A stretch of 64,000 nt of DNA from an uncultured Flavobacteriales bacterium (lineage in GTDB: Bacteria; Bacteroidota; Bacteroidia; Flavobacteriales; Crocinitomicaceae), in assembly GCA_946482515.1 (NCBI GenBank), contig CAMLRS010000001.1:62001-126000 (forward strand), in the 5' to 3' direction. Positions 8,305 through 17,506 of the stretch are shown one piece after another (the first letter of the stretch is position 1; the number at the start of each line of letters is the position of its first letter). Both the position numbers and the translations under genes were made by a program. Below the pieces are notes generated by a model that did no database searches, was not told where the DNA came from, and saw nothing but the letters and a program-made list of their open reading frames with translations.

Positions 8305-9489
8305 CTATTTATGGTATTTCAGATAGGCATTGTTCAGCGCTTCGACTAAAAGGCGGCCCTGGAGCTGGTAGCCCTGCGGGTTGAAATGCATGAGGTCGGG
8401 ATTGCTGAGTCCGGCGATGAACCACGACTGGATGGAATTTTCTCCGCCCATGACTTCGGCAAAGTTCCACAACGAACAGCGTTGCTCCTGCGCTACGCGA
8501 AACAGCGACTGAAAAACAATGGGAGCTGATGCCGGCTTATTCTGTTTAAAGTACGTATCGGGCGGCATAGTGAGCAGGATCTGCATATCCGGATGCTGCA
8601 CCCGCAAAGTTGCAATGAAACCCAACACCATGGCATGGTACGTTTCGCTGGTGAGCCCGTGAACATAGGTATCGTTGGTTCCGAGCGAAATGATCAGCAG
8701 GTCCGGATCGAGGTATTCGAGGTTCTCGAAGAAGTAGTCTGCGCCGCTGATGTAATCGCTGTATTTGCCACCCGATGAGCCGTAGAACTGGAAATCGATT
8801 CCGCTTTTTACAGCCTGCGCAGCATTCCGGAATCCGAGAATCCGCAATGGCTGTGGCTCGCCTTTGCCAACCGGGCACATGCTTACTTTCAATTGGTGCA
8901 CGGCCTGTTGGCGCTCAATGGTCACCAGTGTCAGGTGCTGGCTGATATTTTTGGACTTTACGACCGCCGAATCGACACAAAAGCGCCAGGTGGCATTGGT
9001 CTCGACCAGGATCTCCAGTTTTTGCAACAGCACTTCGGTTCCAACAGTAAAATGCGGCTGTGTTTCTCCTTTTGCCGTAAGCACGAAGGCATGGCCGGAA
9101 ATCCCGAAGCGTTTTTCGTTTTGTGAGCCGACCATTTTTTCGCCTTTCCACGGGCCTTCCCAGGAAAAATGGACACCGACCGGATTGTAGCCATTCACGG
9201 TTGCATACGGAAACCAGAACGAATTGGAAGCTACATTGCCATAAAGCGCATTGAGCTCCTGCCCTACGGCATTCGAGAAATAACCCATCTGCACATGGGA
9301 ATCGCCGATCTGTACGATTTTCGTCACGGTCGGACTGCCTGCCTTCGCCTGCTGTAGTTTGGCAAATACCGGTTGCAGGTTTTCCGTAAACCAGATCGTA
9401 TCGCGCATGCGGCAGGCTTCAAAGAGCGAATCGTTTTGTGCGTTGGCCAATGGCGCTATCAAGAGGAATAAGAACAGCCAGTGTTTCAT
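8305..9489 (-). CDS. Secreted SGNH/GDSL-family hydrolase
   Basis: Likely an esterase or acylhydrolase acting outside the cytoplasm. It has 394 residues with a signal peptide (1-17, ending ANA). The SGNH blocks are present: GDSH with the nucleophile Ser64, an SLGTNDTY block III, and DLMHFN near the C-terminus supplying Asp365 and His368. The middle region (~95-230) looks like the beta-sandwich insertion seen in polysaccharide O-acyltransferase/esterase relatives. The substrate cannot be read from sequence. A -7 box lies only 4 bases before the ATG, so the mRNA is probably leaderless. Confidence 0.85.
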   Translation of the reverse strand: MKHWLFLFLLIAPLANAQNDSLFEACRMRDTIWFTENLQPVFAKLQQAKAGSPTVTKIVQIGDSHVQMGYFSNAVGQELNALYGNVASNSFWFPYATVNGYNPVGVHFSWEGPWKGEKMVGSQNEKRFGISGHAFVLTAKGETQPHFTVGTEVLLQKLEILVETNATWRFCVDSAVVKSKNISQHLTLVTIERQQAVHQLKVSMCPVGKGEPQPLRILGFRNAAQAVKSGIDFQFYGSSGGKYSDYISGADYFFENLEYLDPDLLIISLGTNDTYVHGLTSETYHAMVLGFIATLRVQHPDMQILLTMPPDTYFKQNKPASAPIVFQSLFRVAQEQRCSLWNFAEVMGGENSIQSWFIAGLSNPDLMHFNPQGYQLQGRLLVEALNNAYLKYHK

Positions 9490-9493
9490 AGAT

Positions 9494-9501
9494 CAAATAT
9501 A
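9494..9501 (-). promoter_or_regulatory. -7 promoter box of the SGNH hydrolase
   Basis: TATATTTG on the minus strand, 4 bases before the ATG, which implies a leaderless transcript. Confidence 0.6.
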
Positions 9502-9504
9502 CAA

Positions 9505-9600
9505 CTTCAGGAGGTTTGATTTTGGATGTTTGATGCTTGATTTATCAGGTTTCAATTGTACATCCAAAATCCAGCATCAACCATCCAACATTGAATTGTG
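9505..9600. repeat. Inverted low-complexity words (GATTTTGGATGTTTGATG / CATCCAAAATCCAGCATC)
   Basis: TTTGATTTTGGATGTTTGAT (9519-9538) and its near complement ACATCCAAAATCCAGCATC (9560-9578), followed by further CATCCAACATT words. It could form a long imperfect hairpin between the two divergent genes. A related word set occurs at 60243-60404. Confidence 0.6.
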
Positions 9601-9605
9601 ATGCG

Positions 9606-9613
9606 TACATTTG
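9606..9613 (+). promoter_or_regulatory. -7 promoter box of queD-folE
   Basis: TACATTTG, an exact TAnnTTTG match, 19 bases before the queD start codon. Confidence 0.6.
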
Positions 9614-9632
9614 TAGCCTAATTTCATAGGTT

Positions 9633-10064
9633 TTGAAAACAGTGTATATTACCCGTCGCGAACATTTCAACGCAGCTCACAAACTGTGGCGGGAAGATTG
9701 GTCGGACGAAAAAAACAACGCTACTTTCGGCAAATGCAGCAACAAAAACTGGCACGGACACAACTATACGATCTTTGTTACGGTTAAAGGCGTTCCGAGT
9801 ATGGAAACGGGCTTTGTGATCGACTTGAAAGATCTGAGCACGATCATTAAGAACGAGGTCATCGATCCGTTGGACCATAAAAACCTGAATCTAGACGTTC
9901 CGTGGCTTTCGGGATTGCTGGCTTCAACAGAAAACATCGTCATCAAGATCTGGGAACGCATCGAAGAGCCGATTCGCCTTGCGGGCGGAGAGCTGGCGCA
10001 TATCCGTCTTGAAGAAACCGAAAACAATTACGTGGACTACTACGGTGGTAAACAACCTTTCTAA
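9633..10064 (+). CDS. queD: 6-carboxytetrahydropterin synthase / PTPS family
   Basis: Acts on 7,8-dihydroneopterin triphosphate. In most bacteria it makes 6-carboxy-5,6,7,8-tetrahydropterin for queuosine and other deazapurines. It has 143 residues, a usual length. Zinc ligands are His16 (HFNAAH), His41 and His43 (WHGHNY), and the catalytic Cys35 is in FGKCSNKN. DHKNLN and ENIVIKIWE are family motifs. The start is a TTG, since no ATG is available before the conserved VYITRREHF segment. The folE gene follows after 15 bases, so the two successive enzymes (FolE product feeds QueD) form an operon. A true 6-pyruvoyl-tetrahydropterin synthase is the alternative. Confidence 0.9.
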   Translation: MKTVYITRREHFNAAHKLWREDWSDEKNNATFGKCSNKNWHGHNYTIFVTVKGVPSMETGFVIDLKDLSTIIKNEVIDPLDHKNLNLDVPWLSGLLASTENIVIKIWERIEEPIRLAGGELAHIRLEETENNYVDYYGGKQPF

Positions 10065-10079
10065 CATAAACCGGACAAC

Positions 10080-10670
10080 GTGAACGATCAATTTTACGAC
10101 GACGAAGTCACCAAAAGACTCTCCGGCATTTACGGAGATGTTTTAAAAGATATTGGCGAAGATCCCAACCGCGAAGGACTGATCAAAACGCCTGAGCGCG
10201 TTGCGAAAGCTCTGCAATACCTCACACACGGTTACGGATTGAACCCGGAAGACATTCTCCGCAGCGCGTTGTTCAACGAAGAATATTCGGAAATGGTGAT
10301 CGTGAAAGACATCGAGGTGTATTCCATGTGCGAGCACCACATGCTGCCGTTCTTCGGAAAAGCGCACGTGGCTTACATTCCGGATGGAACGATCGTTGGT
10401 CTGAGCAAAATCCCGCGCGTAGTGGACGCATTCTCTCGCCGTTTGCAGGTTCAGGAACGCCTCACGATTGAGATCCGCGACTGCATCCAGGAAACGCTCA
10501 AGCCAAAAGGTGTGGCCGTAGTGCTGGAATGCGCCCATATGTGCATGCAGATGCGCGGCGTACAGAAACAGAACTCCGTGACCACTTCCAGTGCGTTTAC
10601 CGGGCTGTTCCTGAGCAACGATTCGACCCGCAAGGAATTCATCAACCTGGTGCAGGCGAAGCTGCATTGA
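10080..10670 (+). CDS. folE: GTP cyclohydrolase I
   Basis: Converts GTP to 7,8-dihydroneopterin triphosphate, the entry step to folate and to the queD branch; cytoplasmic homodecamer. It has 196 residues with the zinc site Cys84/His87 ([10 protein letters not shown]) and Cys155 ([10 protein letters not shown]), plus [23 protein letters not shown], which binds the substrate. The start codon is GTG at 10080, 15 bases after queD. Both genes therefore use non-ATG starts and are probably translated from the promoter upstream of queD. Confidence 0.97.
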   Translation: MNDQFYDDEVTKRLSGIYGDVLKDIGEDPNREGLIKTPERVAKALQYLTHGYGLNPEDILRSALFNEEYSEMVIVKDIEVYSMCEHHMLPFFGKAHVAYIPDGTIVGLSKIPRVVDAFSRRLQVQERLTIEIRDCIQETLKPKGVAVVLECAHMCMQMRGVQKQNSVTTSSAFTGLFLSNDSTRKEFINLVQAKLH

Positions 10671-10680
10671 TCATTCCAAC

Positions 10681-12360
10681 ATGCCTGCCACTTTTTTTCA
10701 TTGCTTCAAAGTAATCGCTATCGGAATGGCGTTTTCCGTCTGCGCTCAATCGCAGGATGGATTTTCTTTCGATAGTGAACAGATCCGCACAAACGTTGTT
10801 TCACTGGAACGGTTTACATCCGATCATCATATTGAGGGCACGAATAACAGCTCTGATGAGTTTACCGTGTCGTTTACGGTTTCATCCTCTGCTACATTGG
10901 ATGAGATTGAAGTCATAACGGAGCATAACGGAAAGTTTCGAAAACTGAACCTGAAAGAGCACATGAGCATTTCCACTATGGACTGGAGTGCTTTCTTCAC
11001 CGGTTCACAAACCTATAGCATTCGAATTCCGGCATCCTGTCAATTTACCTTACGTTATACAACCAGTTACTCCAACACGCTTTTCTTTTCATCCATCAGC
11101 AAAAAAGGCCGTTTTGGAGCGGAAACTTATTCTTACCACCTTCAACTTCCGGAAGGACTTATCCTAACGACAGATAATGGCAGAAAATTTTCGGGAAAGG
11201 ATATTGTTCTCGACTCAACTGTTTTTTCTCCGGCCAGTGATCAACTGTATTGTTTAATACATCCTGAAAACCATCAGCCAGAACAGTATTTTTCCAATTG
11301 GTTCGCAGAACGGATTGAGCCACTGACAGCTATAGATCCGAACCTGATTCCTGAGAATCTGAAACAGATCCGTCAAAAAGGGAATAACAAGGAACTCGCC
11401 ACCGCCTGTTTCCGTTTTGTTCAGAACGAGATCAGCTACATTGATATTGAAGACGGTATTAACGCCTACATTCCCAGACCAGCCCAACAAACACTCGTCA
11501 ATAAAATGGGCGATTGTAAAGATATGTCCAACCTGCTTCATTCGTTGTTGAAGTCTTTTGGTTTCGAAACCTATCTTGGCATATCGCGTACTTCGGCAAA
11601 AAAAGACACGTTCGACTTTCCATCACTTCATATGGCTAATCATATGATTGTAGCGCTTAAACTGGATGATCGGTTTGTCTATCTCGATGCAACAGAAGAC
11701 GAGTGTCTTTTTGGCGACCCCAGTTTCCAGATACTTGGAACAGAAGTATTCCTAATTGGCCACAAGGATAGTCATTTTATGCAGGTTCCGGCAACTCCTT
11801 CGCAGCCTGCAGCCGTCCATTGCAATTATAACTTTGTATCAAAGGAAAACTCCATACTATTAGAAATACAGCTAAGCGCAACGGGCAAACTAAACCGCCT
11901 GTTTTATGGATTGCAGCGTGATCACAAACTGAATAACGATAACCTAGCGCGATACCTTTCCTATCTTTTTACCGGAAAATTTATACTTGATCAATACGCC
12001 GTCAGTGATACATTCGGGTTGCTTAAGTTGCATATAACCGTTCCTCCGAGTTATATCAATGTCATAGGTTCCAACACCTATATCGACCTGTCTTTTCTCC
12101 CGGATCTGAAACGCATATCGTCTTTCTTTTATGGCTCTGAAACGATTGCTTTTCCTGCTGATTTCACGCTTCGATTCTGTGGAGTTAAACAACCAAAAAT
12201 GAGTGACGTCGGGCAATACCAACACGTTGTAATGAACTCTGATGCCACAAGTTTCACACTTCAATCCAGCGCTGATGCTGATGCACTCAAAAATGATGGA
12301 GATTTCCAGCGTTTTTGGAAATCCTTTTCAGCAAAGCCTTTTATCCTTTCCATACCATGA
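10681..12360 (+). CDS. DUF3857/transglutaminase-like exported protein
   Basis: A 559-residue protein with a weak signal peptide (cleaved near CAQSQ, ~residue 22), a DUF3857-like beta-rich N-terminal half (~30-200) and a transglutaminase-like core. The papain-type triad is visible: Cys279 in GDCKDMSNLL, His321 in MANHMIV and Asp336 in YLDATED. It therefore has the residues for a thiol acyl-transfer or hydrolase reaction, but the substrate is unknown. Its stop overlaps the start of the next gene (ATGA), so the two are translationally coupled. It begins 10 bases after folE and may be read through from it. Confidence 0.82.
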   Translation: MPATFFHCFKVIAIGMAFSVCAQSQDGFSFDSEQIRTNVVSLERFTSDHHIEGTNNSSDEFTVSFTVSSSATLDEIEVITEHNGKFRKLNLKEHMSISTMDWSAFFTGSQTYSIRIPASCQFTLRYTTSYSNTLFFSSISKKGRFGAETYSYHLQLPEGLILTTDNGRKFSGKDIVLDSTVFSPASDQLYCLIHPENHQPEQYFSNWFAERIEPLTAIDPNLIPENLKQIRQKGNNKELATACFRFVQNEISYIDIEDGINAYIPRPAQQTLVNKMGDCKDMSNLLHSLLKSFGFETYLGISRTSAKKDTFDFPSLHMANHMIVALKLDDRFVYLDATEDECLFGDPSFQILGTEVFLIGHKDSHFMQVPATPSQPAAVHCNYNFVSKENSILLEIQLSATGKLNRLFYGLQRDHKLNNDNLARYLSYLFTGKFILDQYAVSDTFGLLKLHITVPPSYINVIGSNTYIDLSFLPDLKRISSFFYGSETIAFPADFTLRFCGVKQPKMSDVGQYQHVVMNSDATSFTLQSSADADALKNDGDFQRFWKSFSAKPFILSIP

Positions 12361-14264
12361 AATCAATCTGTTTATTCCTGTTAAGCTTTCTTTTCTCCAG
12401 CTTTATCGCATTGGCAGAAAACCGTTACAACTGGCCACCATATACCAAACAATCCGTCCCGGATTCACTTGCAAAGGAAGATGCCATTTATCTCGTGAAT
12501 GCCACGACGATTGATTATATGGAAACGTATGAGACGAATATCGTTTATTTCAAACGGATTCATATCAACACAAGAAAAGGTGCAGAGGATTTTTCCAGTC
12601 GGGAGATTTACCAGTTCAGTAGCGGAAAAATTGCTCTTAAAGCGACGCGAATCATCAAACCGGATGGCAGCATTCTCGAACTTGGAGACGAACATATCAT
12701 CGAAACATTTCTGGAAGAAAAAGGCCGCTACGAAGACAATCATTACCGCAGGATCCAATTCGTTTTCCCAACCCTGGAGCCAGGTGACGTCATTGACATT
12801 GTTTATCAGGTCGATTACAACTACCCGCTCAGCTCCAATACACTTTATCTTGAAGACGACCTTTGTTCACTGAGCTCTCAAATTACGATTCGGAATGCAG
12901 GCAAGCTTGGAATCAGTCTATATCCTTCGGAAGGAATGAAAGATTATACGACCACCAGAGGTTTAGTTCCGGCATTCGCCTGGGTAAAAAAGGGGGTGCC
13001 GAAACAAATCGATGGTTTATTCAACGCTCCGCGCCCCGGTAGTCCAAGCGTAGTATATGTTGTCTGGCATCCTGAAACGATTTTGAATTATGCGGATATC
13101 TGGCGAATGGATTATGAGAAATACAACTGCCCGGCAGGAGCCAGTTTCCTGAAAGCGTTGATTCGCGAAGGAGTGGTAACAGTAAATGGATCATCTTCCG
13201 AACAGCTCCTGGTATTGATCAACCATCTGGGATCCGGCAAATTCCGTTGGGTACCGGAAAACGAAGTTTCCCCATCCGTCAAAACCACGACTTACTATAC
13301 TGACGGGCTAATCAACAACACCTTGTTTTTCAGGTACATTCAGGCATTTTGTACTGAATACGGGTTAAGCTACGAAAAAGGCTATACCAGAAGTTTACTG
13401 AATGGGGTTTTCCGGCACGGATTTGTTTCATTTGATCAGCTGGACCTGCGTTTTCTGCTGATCAACGATGAAGATGGCGAACCGCACTATCTTTTCGGGC
13501 CTGGTGGTGAAAATCGTTATTTCCACCTTGACGAGATCCCTTATTTTGCTGAAGGAAATCAATCGGTTGTACTAAGCGGCAAAGGCTACGAATACACAGA
13601 AGCCAGTGCCATGCAATTACCTCTAAGCATAGCTACAGACAACAAACACACGGCTAGTCTGATTATAAAATGGCAACCGGAAAATACAGATTCCCTTGTG
13701 GTAAAACGCTCCGATGTTGTTTCAGGGCACTATTCATACCTTTTGAAAACCGACGACGAATGGCTGAAAACGTTTGCCATTTCAGATACCACCATTGCTG
13801 TTGAGTCGGCAAAAGATATTTATCCCTATGAGCTGGCTTATAAACAGGAAAAAAGCTACTCTGAAACTGAGCTGATCAGTGCAATAGATGATACATTGTC
13901 CTGGATAAAACCAGCAAACTTTCTTCCTCATGATCTTTATTTTGAAAATGAAACCCTTGAAGAAATGGGCGAGTATATTGTGCTTCCCTTTTTACGATAC
14001 GATAAATTTTCCATCTATATAGAAGCTCCGGACTCTATAACTCTGCTCGAAAAAACAACTACGTTCAGCACTGACAACACCGTAGGGAAATTGGTAACAA
14101 ATGCTGTACAGGTGAATCCAAAAGTCATCAAGATCACTTATGAACTACAGCTGAAACGGCGCATTGTCGAAACAGAGCAGCAACGAGATGACCTGCAACA
14201 ACTACTGGATGACTGGCATGCTATTCAGGCAAAAAAATGGGTGATCCGAAAAAATCAGCTTTAG
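12357..14264 (+). CDS. DUF3857 exported protein with degenerate transglutaminase region
   Basis: A 635-residue protein starting at the ATG that overlaps the previous stop, which gives a good signal peptide (MKSICLFLLSFLFSSFIALA). A DUF3857 domain occupies ~25-260 (RIHINTRKGAEDF, RIIKPDGSI, FVFPTLEPGDVIDIVYQV). In the region where relatives have the transglutaminase catalytic GDCKD motif, this protein reads NNTLFFRYIQAFCTEYGLSY, without an evident Cys-His-Asp triad. It is probably non-catalytic and may act with the active neighbour. The overlap and shared family suggest a pair working on the same envelope process. Confidence 0.78.
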   Translation: MKSICLFLLSFLFSSFIALAENRYNWPPYTKQSVPDSLAKEDAIYLVNATTIDYMETYETNIVYFKRIHINTRKGAEDFSSREIYQFSSGKIALKATRIIKPDGSILELGDEHIIETFLEEKGRYEDNHYRRIQFVFPTLEPGDVIDIVYQVDYNYPLSSNTLYLEDDLCSLSSQITIRNAGKLGISLYPSEGMKDYTTTRGLVPAFAWVKKGVPKQIDGLFNAPRPGSPSVVYVVWHPETILNYADIWRMDYEKYNCPAGASFLKALIREGVVTVNGSSSEQLLVLINHLGSGKFRWVPENEVSPSVKTTTYYTDGLINNTLFFRYIQAFCTEYGLSYEKGYTRSLLNGVFRHGFVSFDQLDLRFLLINDEDGEPHYLFGPGGENRYFHLDEIPYFAEGNQSVVLSGKGYEYTEASAMQLPLSIATDNKHTASLIIKWQPENTDSLVVKRSDVVSGHYSYLLKTDDEWLKTFAISDTTIAVESAKDIYPYELAYKQEKSYSETELISAIDDTLSWIKPANFLPHDLYFENETLEEMGEYIVLPFLRYDKFSIYIEAPDSITLLEKTTTFSTDNTVGKLVTNAVQVNPKVIKITYELQLKRRIVETEQQRDDLQQLLDDWHAIQAKKWVIRKNQL

Positions 14265-14285
14265 AGCACCATCATAAACAGTCAT

Positions 14286-14293
14286 TAATTTTG
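14286..14293 (+). promoter_or_regulatory. -7 promoter box of the Bax-inhibitor-like gene
   Basis: TAATTTTG, an exact TAnnTTTG match, 25 bases before the ATG. A weaker TACTTTCG lies 10 bases closer. Confidence 0.5.
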
Positions 14294-14318
14294 TACTTTC
14301 GATTAAAATAACATCAAA

Positions 14319-15041
14319 ATGAACCCAAACCCAATTATCGACGATTCAGCATTTGAATCCCTCCAGGCGAAAACCGCTGCACGTCAGTTCTTCGCAAAAG
14401 TCTATGGATTTATGTTCGCGGCCCTGCTCATTTCGGGTGCGATCGCTTATCAATACGGCACACCTGAGTTTGTACTCGAGTACTTTGTTACTGAAAAAGG
14501 AATCGCTCCTTTATTCTATGTCGTGATTTTTGCTCCGATCGGCGTTGCACTTCTGATGCAATCGATGGTCAACCGCCTTTCGTTTCCTGTACTCGTAGCG
14601 CTTTTTGTTGCGTATAGCTTGCTGATCGGTTTCGGCCTGACGACCATTTTCCTGGTGTATTCTATCGGATCCATCGTTTCCACGTTCTTCATTACAGCCG
14701 GTGCATTCGGTGCCATGGCGATTCTTGGTTACACAACGAAGATCGACCTGACGCGTTTCGGAAGCCTGCTCTACATGGCGTTTATCGGCATTTTCATCGC
14801 TGGCATCGTGAACTTCTTCATGCACAGTGATACACTTGGCTACATCATTTCCATGATCGGCGTATTCGTGTTCACCGGATTGACGGCATACCATATGCAA
14901 AAGCTGAAAGAATTTGCGTTCAACGCGAACGCTTCGGAAACAGACAAGAACAAGATGGCACTGCTCGGTGGATTCACCCTGTATGTATTGTTCATCAACC
15001 TGTTTATGGCGTTGCTTCGTCTGACAGGCTCACGTGAGTAA
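14319..15041 (+). CDS. Bax inhibitor-1/YccA family membrane protein
   Basis: Integral inner-membrane protein of 240 residues with seven hydrophobic helices (~28-46, 55-75, 82-100, 106-126, 138-160, 168-187, 212-235), the family's usual layout. The cytoplasmic N-terminus (NPIIDDSAFESLQAKTAARQFFAKVYGFM) and the region ending QKLKEFAFNANASE are typical of bacterial members. Relatives conduct calcium or modulate membrane proteolysis through FtsH; which role applies here cannot be told. It is monocistronic with its own promoter box and a strong terminator. Confidence 0.9.
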   Translation: MNPNPIIDDSAFESLQAKTAARQFFAKVYGFMFAALLISGAIAYQYGTPEFVLEYFVTEKGIAPLFYVVIFAPIGVALLMQSMVNRLSFPVLVALFVAYSLLIGFGLTTIFLVYSIGSIVSTFFITAGAFGAMAILGYTTKIDLTRFGSLLYMAFIGIFIAGIVNFFMHSDTLGYIISMIGVFVFTGLTAYHMQKLKEFAFNANASETDKNKMALLGGFTLYVLFINLFMALLRLTGSRE

Positions 15042-15061
15042 GCATTTATAATTTTTTATCG

Positions 15062-15097
15062 AAAGTCCCGCTTCAGCTGTTGATCCGGGACTTTTTT
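15062..15097 (+). terminator. Terminator after the Bax-inhibitor-like gene
   Basis: Perfect 9-bp stem AAAGTCCCG / CGGGACTTT followed by a T run, 20 bases after the stop. Confidence 0.88.
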
Positions 15098-15109
15098 ATT
15101 ACTCAACTT

Positions 15110-16540
15110 ATGAATAATCGCCTCCTGCTTTTCCTGTTTTGCTGTGTGTTTTCGTTTAGCGCCTTTTCGCAAAGCTGCAGCCTGAGCTCTGTTTACTTTA
15201 AGTCAGGCCGCTCTTCTCTTACACGAAAGCATCGCCATCACCTGGATAGTCTGCTGTCTACATTCAGGCAGACGGAAAATTACCTCGTCGAACTGCACGG
15301 CATGACGGATACCACGGACAGTCGCGATTATAACCTGGAATTGGCGCAAAAACGCATCGAATCCGTGAAGCAGTATTTTGTTGCCAGCGGACACCACATT
15401 CAGTTCATCGAAAAAAACACCGGTGAAGCTGTTCCCGAAGGAGATGAAAAGCTCAGCAGGCGGGTCGATATCTGGTTTGTGCAGCTTACTTCCACCGAAA
15501 GCGTGATCCTGACAGGTGAACTGGGTGAACGCATTATCGTTCCCATAAAAGAATTTGAGACGTGCGGGTATTGCACAACGGAGTTGAAGCTCAAATCGGA
15601 ATGGACAACGGCAGAGGTCGGTCCGGGACAAACCGAGCGGTTTCTTAGAACCATTGTCGAAACCGATTGTAATTCCGACACTATTATTGGACGGCAACCC
15701 TGCACGTCCGTCGAATTACGCCTCCCCTTTTCCCTTTACAATTCTGCGAGTGAACTGGAATTAAAAGTGCCTCGACCGCTGAAGTTCAGTGACTGCTGCG
15801 GTAATCGCGACAGCATATCGTTACAACATTTACGGAATATTACAACCAGCCTCGACACCATTCATAAGGAATACGTCGTTACCGTTCCCTGCTATAATTT
15901 CTACCGCAGCTGTATCTGTTGCGGAACCGTGCATGTGCCTTGTCCGAAAGCCCGCTTCCGCTTCCCTGAAAACTTCAGAAAGCTGCAGAATTATCTTGTC
16001 AAAAGGGACGATACGCTGCATATCGAGCACGACAGTCTTTACACTTATTGCAATGACCCGCTGGTGAGTTACGGATTTATCGAAGGGCGGTTCGTTTACC
16101 TCAAATCCGGTGTGAATGTCGTGAAAAGAGAGCCTTTTTTCTCCCCTTCAAGTCTTAGTATGCCCGGTAAGACACAGCGTCCCGACTATTATTTCATCAT
16201 TGCACCGGAAGAAGCCTACAGCCCGCTGGAATACAGCGCCATTCGCGTAAGAATGAAAACAAGAAAGACTGCCGAAGTGGACAGCATAGGCTATTTTGTA
16301 GATGATTTCCGGCTATACCTGCCCGCAGCGAAAACCGGTAAACGAACCTTTGAAAAAGTCCGGCTCGAAAGCAAGCCATTCCGCTACCTGGTTTACAGCA
16401 AGGGAGAAACGTATCTGTTGTATTCGTCGGAATTGAAAACCCGGTACAACAAAAAGAAAAAGGTGCTCAAGGTAACAGTGAAGAAGAAAAACCTCACTGT
16501 TCCTTCGAAAGTCGGGAGATTCATTACAATTTCCGAATGA
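15110..16540 (+). CDS. Exported protein with OmpA-like domain
   Basis: A 476-residue protein. ATG 15110 is chosen because it begins the signal peptide (NNRLLLFLFCCVFSFSAFSQ); an upstream in-frame start would lie inside the preceding terminator. Right after the signal peptide comes an OmpA-like peptidoglycan-binding domain (~22-125): VYFKSGRSSLT, LVELHGMTDTTDSRDYNLELAQKRIESV and a final SRRVDIWF. This N-terminal placement is the reverse of the usual order. The remainder (~130-476) is cysteine-rich and unrecognised (CGYC, CCGNRD, CICCGTVHVPC), then a Lys-rich C-terminus. It is probably anchored in the periplasm to the cell wall. Confidence 0.75.
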   Translation: MNNRLLLFLFCCVFSFSAFSQSCSLSSVYFKSGRSSLTRKHRHHLDSLLSTFRQTENYLVELHGMTDTTDSRDYNLELAQKRIESVKQYFVASGHHIQFIEKNTGEAVPEGDEKLSRRVDIWFVQLTSTESVILTGELGERIIVPIKEFETCGYCTTELKLKSEWTTAEVGPGQTERFLRTIVETDCNSDTIIGRQPCTSVELRLPFSLYNSASELELKVPRPLKFSDCCGNRDSISLQHLRNITTSLDTIHKEYVVTVPCYNFYRSCICCGTVHVPCPKARFRFPENFRKLQNYLVKRDDTLHIEHDSLYTYCNDPLVSYGFIEGRFVYLKSGVNVVKREPFFSPSSLSMPGKTQRPDYYFIIAPEEAYSPLEYSAIRVRMKTRKTAEVDSIGYFVDDFRLYLPAAKTGKRTFEKVRLESKPFRYLVYSKGETYLLYSSELKTRYNKKKKVLKVTVKKKNLTVPSKVGRFITISE

Positions 16541-16637
16541 GCAGGCGCTAACATTTTTTAACGACCAAGGCCGTTTCACCAGTTGATGCAGGACATTTTT
16601 GTGCCTAATTTTAAGTTCACCTTAAAACACACATTGT

Positions 16638-17351
16638 ATGTTTTCCTTTGGACCTGCTATGGTCATTGCCCTCATTTTCATGGGGCTCGGAATGCTGGTC
16701 AGCTGGCGCCTGCGCAGCCGTTTTGCTGAATTCAGCCGTATTCCTTCACAAGCCGGGCTTACCGGTCGCGAAATTGCCGAGCGCATGCTGCGCGATAACG
16801 GCATCTACGACGTTAACGTTATGAGCGTCGAAGGCGAGCTCACCGATCATTACAATCCGGCCAATAAAACCGTGAACTTATCCGAAGGCGTTTACAACGG
16901 TCGTAATGCCGCCGCTGCTGCCGTAGCAGCTCACGAATGCGGTCACGCCGTGCAACACGCCCGGGCATACAAACCGCTCGCGTTCCGTTCGGCGCTGGTG
17001 CCTGTTCAAAACATCTCGGGCATGGTTATCAACGCCATCATGATGCTCACCATTTTCGGTGGTGCATTTCTTTATGAAGTCTTCCCGGTGAAAATGGTAT
17101 TGCTCGTGATTGTGATTGCCTACGGTGCTATTGCGCTGTTCAGTCTCATCACGCTTCCAGTCGAATTCGATGCGTCGAAACGCGCATTGGCCTGGATCGA
17201 AAACTCGGGTACGGCCACACACGAAGAACACCGTCGATCGAAACAGGCGCTCAACCTGGCAGCCATGACTTACGTGATCGCTGCGCTGGGCGCACTGGTA
17301 ACGCTGGTGTATTACCTGCTTTCGTTTCTCGGGGCGAGTAATGACGAGTAA
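16638..17351 (+). CDS. Zinc membrane peptidase, YugP-like family
   Basis: A 237-residue inner-membrane metalloprotease of the neutral Zn peptidase family (PF04298, YugP-like). Hydrophobic helix 1 covers ~5-22. The zinc motif is HECGH (99-103) in AAHECGHAVQHA, and two more helices lie at ~125-165 and 210-232. The family motifs LTGREIAERML, NPANKTVNLSE and LPVEFDASKRAL are present. Its substrates are unknown. It stands alone between an OmpA-like gene and superoxide dismutase. Confidence 0.9.
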   Translation: MFSFGPAMVIALIFMGLGMLVSWRLRSRFAEFSRIPSQAGLTGREIAERMLRDNGIYDVNVMSVEGELTDHYNPANKTVNLSEGVYNGRNAAAAAVAAHECGHAVQHARAYKPLAFRSALVPVQNISGMVINAIMMLTIFGGAFLYEVFPVKMVLLVIVIAYGAIALFSLITLPVEFDASKRALAWIENSGTATHEEHRRSKQALNLAAMTYVIAALGALVTLVYYLLSFLGASNDE

Positions 17352-17352
17352 C

Positions 17353-17427
17353 TTTTTAGGGAATAGTAAATAGGGAATAGGGAATCGTTTCTTCAAAGGC
17401 CTATTCCCTATTTACTTTCCCTCTTAA
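17353..17427. repeat. GGGAATAGTAAATAGG inverted word repeat
   Basis: GGGAATAGTAAATAGGGAAT (17360-17379) and, after a short gap, its complement TATTCCCTATTTACTTTCCC (17402-17421). It could act as the terminator of the Zn-peptidase gene. The words GGAATAG and AAATAGG repeat in tandem. Confidence 0.65.
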
Positions 17428-17475
17428 TTCCGTTAACAAGCGTTATTTTTTCGTCCCACGGAAGCAAGAAGTAGC

Positions 17476-17483
17476 TATATTTG
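17476..17483 (+). promoter_or_regulatory. -7 promoter box of superoxide dismutase
   Basis: TATATTTG, an exact TAnnTTTG match, 23 bases before the ATG. Confidence 0.6.
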
Positions 17484-17506
17484 ATACCACATTAAAACCA
17501 ACAATC

